DNA of 12,361 nt from an uncultured Gammaproteobacteria bacterium (GTDB lineage: Bacteria > Pseudomonadota > Gammaproteobacteria > Pseudomonadales > Azotimanducaceae_A), in assembly GCA_913049565.1 (NCBI GenBank), contig CAJWZG010000060.1, forward strand, positions 1 to 12,361, given 5' to 3'. Below the pieces are notes generated by a model. That model was given only the letters and a program-made list of their open reading frames with translations. It was not told where the DNA came from and searched no databases. Shown here piece after piece: positions 6,983 to 12,361 of the stretch (positions are counted from its first letter, which is position 1; each line of letters opens with the position of its first letter). A program made the position numbers and the translations under genes.

Positions 6983-7687
6983 TCAGCGTTTTATCGAAAC
7001 TGCTGCCTCAAGACCTTCGTTCAATTCTGCCAGCAGTTCGCTATTCACTGCTATTTCCGCTTCAGGATTCAAATTTGGCCATAGTGCGCTGGCAGCTTTT
7101 ATGCGTCCAAGCAACTCGTCGCGCTGCGCTACCGATGTCTGATCTACGAAGCTCTCGGCAACATACAAAAATCCTCTCGCGTCTTGATACTCCTGTAAGT
7201 CTGTTATCAGGCCTTCATTGACCCCTACGCCATATTCTTCTGACGCCTGCAGCACCAAACGCCGTGCCACTTCGAGTTTGTCCAGATCCGTCAAATTCAG
7301 GTCGGTAACAGTTGAATCGATTTTTTGCATCACCCGAGCGAATGATTGACGAAAGGCCTCGATGGTATTGGGGCCAAACAGGGCTGACATTCCCTCAAGG
7401 TCGTCAGCAAAACCGGGGGATTTGATCGCGACGAAATAGGGCAGTAACTCCTGATACACCTCTTCCGCCGGGTGTTTGGCATGTCGAGACCCCAACTCAA
7501 AGAGGTCGATCTCGACCAATTCGGCGGCCACCCAAAGATGCCCCTGAATCAAGCCTAGTTTGGTTGCAAATTCTCGCGCATCGTCTTCCTCAATCCCCCC
7601 GGCGTTCTGTGCCGTGGCGACGTTCGATATGACACTTGCAAGTAACAAGGTCATACCTGCCATGACTAACTTAAAGGGCCTGTTCAA
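6983..7687 (-). CDS. Secreted alpha-helical protein with GH...H..HPxEExY motif, function unknown
   Basis: A 234-residue protein that I cannot assign to a named family. It has a Sec signal (MNRPFKLVMAGMTLLLASVISNVATA, cleavage near residue 26), and the mature part looks largely helical and acidic. The most distinctive segment is residues 45-80: GLIQGHLWVAAELVEID followed by SRHAKHPAEEVYQEL. This places His50, His69, His72 and several Glu so that they could bind a metal or a haem. A second recognisable segment is LQEYQDARGFLYVAESF (about 165-180). The TTG at 7687 is preferred because it supplies the basic n-region of the signal peptide; the upstream GTGAG is a weak site. ATG 7663 would shorten the signal. 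It lies 77 bases after the PDLSG-type gene and 93 bases before the GST gene. Confidence 0.75.
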   Translation of the reverse strand: MNRPFKLVMAGMTLLLASVISNVATAQNAGGIEEDDAREFATKLGLIQGHLWVAAELVEIDLFELGSRHAKHPAEEVYQELLPYFVAIKSPGFADDLEGMSALFGPNTIEAFRQSFARVMQKIDSTVTDLNLTDLDKLEVARRLVLQASEEYGVGVNEGLITDLQEYQDARGFLYVAESFVDQTSVAQRDELLGRIKAASALWPNLNPEAEIAVNSELLAELNEGLEAAVSIKR

Positions 7688-7764
7688 GACGTTTTGCTCA
7701 CGGCATTCGCTTGCCGATGATAGACGCTGCCCACGTCTTTACAGTCGATGATTGCAGCGATCCT

Positions 7765-8865
7765 CTATTCCGCCCCATCGGTCTCTGTACTATTCAACGA
7801 CACGCCGGTAGATGCCGTTTCACCTTGCCACTCACTTTCCAAAAGGCGGGCGCCACGCAGAATGTTACCCATGGCGTAGTTACCTTCGTGGCAGGCATAT
7901 TCGTAGACCTTACTCTCAGGCTTTGACTGCCACTCGTATTTGCCGCTCCAGCTCGCTTCCCAAACCGTTGGGTCGCTCACGGTAAAGTCGTAGAGCAGAT
8001 TACCACTGCTGGTTCTACTGAAACGCTCGGTGACATGCAGATTTTCGTCAGCACCAGCCAATCCATTAACCTTTTTAAAATTTTTGGTCTCGACTACCAA
8101 GACGTCCCCTTCCCAGTAAGCGATAGCATCGCCGAGCCATTTTCGATTACCGTCATCACCATGCTCTGAATCGATGCGGATTATGCGCGCATCGTGCACC
8201 ATCTCTTGCAAGATCATCACATGGGTGTCGGTCTGAACCACTCGCTTGTAGTTGTTATACAGGCTCGAAATAGTCGGCACCGTCGAGGCAAAACTGATCA
8301 AACAGCGTTCTGAAGGAGCCAGACTCTCTGGCCCATCGAACGGCCCAGGGCCCGCTTTTGCTAGCCACGTCGCTGTTCCCGTATTCTCATGAATGAAGCT
8401 TTGATAAATATCGCCCATTCGTCCGCTGACACCTGGCAGGGTTGCAGGCCTACGCCCGTTCGAGGGCTCGTAAACAATAGAAGTTCGCACGACACCGTCA
8501 ACTTCCGTCATCGCCGTACCAACGTCGATATAGAACGCGTTATAGCCTCCTACCCCGCCAGCACCCGCAGCATTTTGCCCATCACCACCCTTTGGCGGCG
8601 CTCCGCGATCGGGGTCACTTTCGGTGGCTACCGTGAGGTCGATAGCGGTGCTAAGTCCCCAGTTCAAAAGTCGGGCCGCCCAGGGATACAGGTATTCAAC
8701 ATCTCCGAGAAACTCCGGGCGCTCCAGAGGGGTCAGCGTGCCAGTATCGTAGGTACCAGAGAGATCAGGTTTTCCTGAATCCGTGCGAGGTATCTCTGCA
8801 TGAGCGGCTGTTAAGAACGCTACTAACAACAGGCTGACGGTTGATGCCCATACTTTGAGTTTCAT
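7765..8865 (-). CDS. Secreted PDLSG-type hypothetical protein
   Basis: A 366-residue exported protein. ATG 8865 is preceded by GAGGGAAAG at good spacing. The signal peptide ends near residue 23 (FLTAAHA). The mature protein opens with PDLSG (33-37) followed by TPLERPEFLG. It carries WLGDAIAYWEGDVLVVETKNF (about 243-263), ENLHVTERFSR, LLYDFTVSDPTVW and YEYACHEGNY (324-330). I recognise this pattern from a large uncharacterised family of secreted proteins common in Proteobacteria and Acidobacteria, often seen near TonB receptors and hydrolases; no activity is established to my knowledge. Cys188 and Cys325 could form a disulfide in the periplasm. A Gly/Ala-rich loop at about 93-107 is probably disordered. 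It is the first gene of the four-gene minus-strand run and diverges from the oxygenase gene. Confidence 0.85.
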   Translation of the reverse strand: MKLKVWASTVSLLLVAFLTAAHAEIPRTDSGKPDLSGTYDTGTLTPLERPEFLGDVEYLYPWAARLLNWGLSTAIDLTVATESDPDRGAPPKGGDGQNAAGAGGVGGYNAFYIDVGTAMTEVDGVVRTSIVYEPSNGRRPATLPGVSGRMGDIYQSFIHENTGTATWLAKAGPGPFDGPESLAPSERCLISFASTVPTISSLYNNYKRVVQTDTHVMILQEMVHDARIIRIDSEHGDDGNRKWLGDAIAYWEGDVLVVETKNFKKVNGLAGADENLHVTERFSRTSSGNLLYDFTVSDPTVWEASWSGKYEWQSKPESKVYEYACHEGNYAMGNILRGARLLESEWQGETASTGVSLNSTETDGAE

Positions 8866-8899
8866 AGTTCTTTCCCTCGTAACAAAACAAACTTTTTAC

Positions 8900-8929
8900 G
8901 CCGAAACTTCTTCAACTCTAAGTTTCGGC
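8900..8929. promoter_or_regulatory. Perfect 10-base inverted repeat in the divergent intergenic region
   Basis: GCCGAAACTT (8900-8909) and AAGTTTCGGC (8920-8929) pair perfectly across a 10-base centre. The repeat lies 35 bases before the start of the minus-strand PDLSG-type gene and 78 bases before the oxygenase start, in a 141-base divergent region. It may be an operator controlling one or both directions, or a 5' leader hairpin of the minus-strand transcript. It is not followed by a T tract, so a terminator role is unlikely. Confidence 0.5.
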
Positions 8930-9006
8930 AAACGCTGAGCGCCAACAAGCGCTGATGCCGTAGTGGTTGATGTTATCGATTACTGTGACAGGATCAAACC
9001 GCCAAA

Positions 9007-9762
9007 TTGTTGATAACATACGACATGCTTGGAGACCTTTTAAAGTTGCTTGCAGCAGAGCTCGCCCTGCACAAACACAACAAGACCAACCGGCAAGGTG
9101 TCGTCAACCCTAACGCTCAGTCGTTCTATATTATTCATAACGTGCTACCAGAATCGGTTTATCAAGGTTTATTGGCAGCACTGCCTGATATGCAATTGAG
9201 TTCAGTTCGGGAAAACAGCCATTGGCGAAAGGGCCAAGCTGTGGGCGGCCACGAGCTTGCCAACAGTAGCATCGCTGTTTGGCTCGAATACTTTGAATCG
9301 CCAGAGTTTACCGAGCGCCTGCGCGCAGCAACAGGCATCACAACCCTTGCTTTAGTACCTACTGTCGACACCAATCGCTTGAGCCTGTTGTTTTATGATC
9401 CCCCTGCAGAATCTGAAGCCCAAGGAGACGGCACTGACTGGCATATGGATGGCAGTATTTATCTCGGTGATCGATGGGCTGGAATTCTGACCCTGATTGA
9501 GAACACCAATGATGTGACCTCAAAACTGGAATTGCAGCCTCACGGTCAGGTGACGCAAATTCCCAAAACGAATCTCCAAAATTCCCTCGTGCTCTTTCAG
9601 GGCGATCACGTTTTGCATCGAGTTCGCCCCATGGTCAAATGCGAGCGCCGAGTGGTAATGAGCCTGCTGTTCTCCGATTGGCCAGTTAGAACCCGCAACC
9701 CATTCCTGAGACGCTATCAATCAAGGGTCAACTTAGCCTTTTACGGCAACCCACAGGCCTGA
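9007..9762 (+). CDS. 2-oxoglutarate/Fe(II)-dependent oxygenase
   Basis: Non-haem iron oxygenase of about 251 residues (prolyl 4-hydroxylase-like 2OG-Fe(II) superfamily). The facial triad is visible as His146 and Asp148 in DWHMDGSIY and the distal His204 in HVLHRVRPM. Arg214/Arg215, about ten residues later in KCERRVVMSLLFSDW, is placed to bind the 2-oxoglutarate carboxylate. RLSLLFYDPP just before the HxD motif and the LVLFQGDHVLH strand fit the double-stranded beta-helix. The N-terminal YIIHNVLPESVYQGLL resembles the start of this fold. The start is uncertain: TTG at 9007 or 9010, or ATG 9025, none with a close ribosome binding site (AGGA at 8990 is 13 bases from the first). There is no signal peptide, so it should act in the cytoplasm. 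Substrate unknown. The DUF5916 gene follows after 127 bases. Confidence 0.82.
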   Translation: MLITYDMLGDLLKLLAAELALHKHNKTNRQGVVNPNAQSFYIIHNVLPESVYQGLLAALPDMQLSSVRENSHWRKGQAVGGHELANSSIAVWLEYFESPEFTERLRAATGITTLALVPTVDTNRLSLLFYDPPAESEAQGDGTDWHMDGSIYLGDRWAGILTLIENTNDVTSKLELQPHGQVTQIPKTNLQNSLVLFQGDHVLHRVRPMVKCERRVVMSLLFSDWPVRTRNPFLRRYQSRVNLAFYGNPQA

Positions 9763-9880
9763 GCACCTAGAACCCTCTCACATTTTTCGTACATCGATGT
9801 CTCTGACGAAACATAACCGCTATCATACGTCGTCTTTTAAAGAGCGGCGCTCATCGTTTGTCTGAGCTCGCCGATCGCCC

Positions 9881-9885
9881 GGAGG
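9881..9885 (+). promoter_or_regulatory. Ribosome binding site GGAGG that sets the GTG start of the barrel protein
   Basis: GGAGG ends 4 bases before GTG 9890. This is the only strong site near the beginning of the long open frame. The start places basic residues directly before a hydrophobic signal segment, whereas a later GTG in frame would remove the signal n-region. Confidence 0.6.
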
Positions 9886-9889
9886 TTGA

Positions 9890-12361
9890 GTGATCACGTT
9901 AACCCGCCAAAGCAACCGAGTATCGACCGCACGAAAATTCTGGGGTTACGCCGTGATCTTCGCGTTGTATTTCACTTTGCCGACCTCGGTCCAAGCCGAA
10001 ACAATCTACCGAGTTTCCATAGGTAGCTTCGCGCAGATCGACAATGCGCGCAAGGCGATGAGCGCTGCCAACACGCAATCGGGAAACCGCTATCAAGTCT
10101 TAAGTGCTGAAACCGCCAAAGGTGAAGTTTACCGAGTACTATCGACCGACTACCCCACTCGGTCAGATGCAGAGGTTGCGTTAAGCGAGATTAGGCGCAC
10201 CCATTCCGGTGCTTGGATCGTGATCGCAGATCGAGTTACGGCACCCTCTCAGGCACCGCAACTTGGAGAATCCCAACCACCAAGACCACTCGCGGAAAGC
10301 TCAAAGTTTACGGCCGCGCAGGCACCGCGACGGAAGCCAGAGAATGTTGTACCCCTAGATGGCAGAAGAGGCGTGCAGGTCAATCTGGACAATGAGGCCC
10401 CGAGTCCCGATGGGGCCCTCAACATCCACAAGGCGACTGAAACCGAAGCGAACATCCTGATCGATGGCAATCTATCAGAAGAGCTCTGGGCAACTCTACC
10501 CAATGTAGGTCAGTTTGTTGTGCTCGAACCCGACACACTAGCCGACGTACCTCATGCGACAAATATCAAACTCGCCTACACCGATAAAGGGTTGTACATC
10601 GCTGCCGATCTAGAGCAACCCAAGGCTACGTTGATCCGGCGCTTGTCTGGGCGTGACGTGTACTCTGGATTAAACCGCGACAGCATCAATCTGACATTGG
10701 ATACCTCTGGCGAGGGTCTTTACGGGTTTTGGTTCGGTATCAATCTCGGTGATTCGCTTATGGACGGCACTGTGCTGCCGGAGTATCGATTCTCCAATGA
10801 ATGGGATGGTCCATGGCGAGGAGCGTCGGTGGAAACGCCGACAGGTTGGTCGGCTGAATTTTTCATCCCTTGGAGCGCTATTTCCATGCCAAGCGCGGGT
10901 GACGTCCGCAATATGGGTATCTATCTGTCGCGCAAGGTTGCCTACCTCGATGAACGCTGGGGTTGGCCAGCGCTGCCTAGCACTCGCCCTAAATTCTTGT
11001 CGGTACTGCAGCCTATTGAGCTCGAAGGGATCGCGCCGCGCCAGCAATACAACATCTATCCATTCACAGCGGTTTCCCGCGATAATATCGACGACGAAAC
11101 ACGCTACCAGGTTGGTGCAGATGTTTTTTGGCGTCCCTCCAGCAACTTTCAGCTAAACGCCACGCTAAACCCAGATTTTGGCAACGTGGAATCCGACGAT
11201 GTTGACGTCAACCTTAGCGCGACGGAGACCTTCTTTCCCGAGAAGCGGTTGTTCTTCGTCGAAGGGCAGGAGATTTTTGTTGCTTCCCCCAGAGCTGATA
11301 CTCGCAGCAGTGGTGTGGGCAGTAGCGGCCCACCAACAACGCTGATCAACACCCGTCGCATTGGCGGCAGGCCTCAGACGCCGCTGTTACTGCCTGGGCA
11401 ATCGCTCACCAATAGAGAGTTAGCGTTACCTGCCGAACTGCTGGGAGCAGCAAAAGGAACCGGGCAAATTGGTAGTTTTCGCTACGGTGTAATAGCGGCG
11501 TTTGAAGACGAAGTCCGATTCAATGCCATGCAAAACGGTCAGGAAGTGCACGTCACCCAAGATGGCAGCGACTATGGTGTTGCTCGCTTGCTGTATGAAA
11601 ACAACAGCAATGGCTACAAGGCCATCGGTCTGCTCAGCACCACGGTGCAACACTACCACCGCGACGCAAACGTAACAGGCCTCGATTGGCACTTGCTTAC
11701 CCAAAGCGGCAAGTTAAAAATGGATGGCCAAGTGTTTCGCTCTGATCTCGATAACGTCGATCCGGGGTATGGCGGGTTTGTAGACTTCGAATACACCTTC
11801 CGCCAAGGTGTTAGGCAGCGCCTGGGTATCGAGTATTTTGACGACAAAGTAAACATCAACGATCTAGGATTCCAATCGCGGAATAATTATCGACAAATAC
11901 GCACAGCACATACTCGAACCACATCTCAGCTTGGTTGGGCAAGGGACAATCAGTTTGATGTGCGCGGTGCAATACAGGAAAACGGTGATGGGTACTTAAC
12001 CCGAGCCGGTATATTTCTCGCAAACCGAACGACATTTAAAAACCTAACCACTTTAGTTTTGCGCGCAGATCACTTCTTCAAAAGCTATGACGATCTCAAC
12101 AGCTTTGATAACGGTACGTTCCGAACCGAGGAAAAAACGAGTGGAGGGTTTGCATTTGAATCCAATAACACCAAAGCGTTGAGCTATTCGCTAGGCGCAG
12201 GATATTTCGAAGAAGACTTGGGGGGCGACAGTTTTCATTACGATGCAGGTCTAGATTGGCGTCCGCTTGATGGCCTGAACTTATCTGCGGGTCTCACCTA
12301 CTTCGACTATGACGGATGGCTGTTGCACCAAGAGGGTCGCAACGTGACGACTTTCAGCGGC
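9890..12361 (+). CDS. SPOR - CBM9-like - DUF5916 outer-membrane barrel protein (3' end beyond window)
   Basis: A GTG-initiated frame without a stop through the right edge (824 codons, incomplete). Residues 1-36 are a Sec signal (basic n-region with Arg15-Lys16, then WGYAVIFALYFTLPTSVQA). Residues about 39-113 look like a SPOR domain: YRVSIGSFAQIDNARKAM, then EVYRVLSTDYPTRSDAEVAL, ending GAWIVIADR. SPOR domains bind peptidoglycan glycans lacking stem peptides. A Pro-rich linker spans about 116-177. A CBM9-like beta-sandwich (about 178-370) begins ILIDGNLSEELW and holds YTDKGLYIAADLEQP. The DUF5916 barrel starts near 384 with NPDFGNVESDDVDVNLSATE and FFPEKRLFFVEG (about 426-459), then TRRIGG, AAKGTG and NDLGFQSRNNY (about 655). 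An outer-membrane location with a periplasmic N-terminus is inferred. The role may be surface binding or uptake of a glycan or other polymer, but the DUF5916 family is uncharacterised. Confidence 0.9.
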   Translation, partial: MITLTRQSNRVSTARKFWGYAVIFALYFTLPTSVQAETIYRVSIGSFAQIDNARKAMSAANTQSGNRYQVLSAETAKGEVYRVLSTDYPTRSDAEVALSEIRRTHSGAWIVIADRVTAPSQAPQLGESQPPRPLAESSKFTAAQAPRRKPENVVPLDGRRGVQVNLDNEAPSPDGALNIHKATETEANILIDGNLSEELWATLPNVGQFVVLEPDTLADVPHATNIKLAYTDKGLYIAADLEQPKATLIRRLSGRDVYSGLNRDSINLTLDTSGEGLYGFWFGINLGDSLMDGTVLPEYRFSNEWDGPWRGASVETPTGWSAEFFIPWSAISMPSAGDVRNMGIYLSRKVAYLDERWGWPALPSTRPKFLSVLQPIELEGIAPRQQYNIYPFTAVSRDNIDDETRYQVGADVFWRPSSNFQLNATLNPDFGNVESDDVDVNLSATETFFPEKRLFFVEGQEIFVASPRADTRSSGVGSSGPPTTLINTRRIGGRPQTPLLLPGQSLTNRELALPAELLGAAKGTGQIGSFRYGVIAAFEDEVRFNAMQNGQEVHVTQDGSDYGVARLLYENNSNGYKAIGLLSTTVQHYHRDANVTGLDWHLLTQSGKLKMDGQVFRSDLDNVDPGYGGFVDFEYTFRQGVRQRLGIEYFDDKVNINDLGFQSRNNYRQIRTAHTRTTSQLGWARDNQFDVRGAIQENGDGYLTRAGIFLANRTTFKNLTTLVLRADHFFKSYDDLNSFDNGTFRTEEKTSGGFAFESNNTKALSYSLGAGYFEEDLGGDSFHYDAGLDWRPLDGLNLSAGLTYFDYDGWLLHQEGRNVTTFSG

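Noticed and set aside
7701..7716. CGGCA/TGCCG hairpin between the PDLSG-type and His-motif genes
   Set aside because: Only a 5-base stem with no T tract; too weak to call a terminator or attenuator.
9763..9889. Promoter for the barrel protein gene
   Set aside because: TATCAT-like and CATAAC-like hexamers are present but none has a -35 partner at acceptable spacing, so no promoter is called.
10213..11156. Short frames on both strands between 10213 and 11156
   Set aside because: All lie within the continuous GTG-initiated SPOR-CBM9-DUF5916 frame and have no features of their own.

Overview
The window looks like chromosomal DNA from a Gram-negative bacterium, most likely a marine or aquatic gammaproteobacterium. 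The grounds are the outer-membrane proteins (a TonB-dependent receptor and a DUF5916-type barrel), a lipobox lipoprotein, several Sec signal peptides, balanced base composition, and a gene mix often seen in oligotrophic marine Gammaproteobacteria and some Alphaproteobacteria. The taxon is an inference. I see no rRNA, tRNA, CRISPR array, insertion sequence, integrase or phage gene.

Left part, minus strand: the 5' end of a TonB-dependent receptor gene runs off the left edge (1-408). Upstream of it is a 305-base spacer with a plausible promoter and an operator-like inverted repeat. Then comes a lipoprotein amidohydrolase of the Amidohydro_3 (YtcJ/formamide deformylase-like) type (714-2474). A short plus-strand ORF with a strong ribosome binding site (2731-2889) and a GC-rich hairpin follow.

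Middle part: a plus-strand pair encodes an Old Yellow Enzyme-type flavin oxidoreductase and an exported SxxK serine hydrolase of the beta-lactamase/NylB type (3158-5683). It converges, with a 12-base overlap, on a four-gene minus-strand run. In transcription order that run is a secreted PDLSG-type protein, a secreted helical protein with a His motif, a glutathione S-transferase and a LysE-type exporter (8865 down to 5672).

Right part, plus strand, divergent from that run: a 2-oxoglutarate/Fe(II) oxygenase (9007-9762), then a large GTG-initiated frame that stays open to the right edge (9890-12361). The latter carries a signal peptide, an N-terminal SPOR-like domain, a Pro-rich linker, a CBM9-like domain and the start of a DUF5916 outer-membrane beta-barrel. 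This SPOR-CBM9-DUF5916 architecture is the most unusual item here.

Taken together the genes suggest envelope uptake or binding of organic compounds (receptor, barrel), periplasmic hydrolysis of amide or ester bonds (amidohydrolase, serine hydrolase), cytoplasmic redox or conjugation chemistry (flavin reductase, GST, oxygenase) and export of small products (LysE type). No single substrate can be read from the sequence, and a common pathway is inference.
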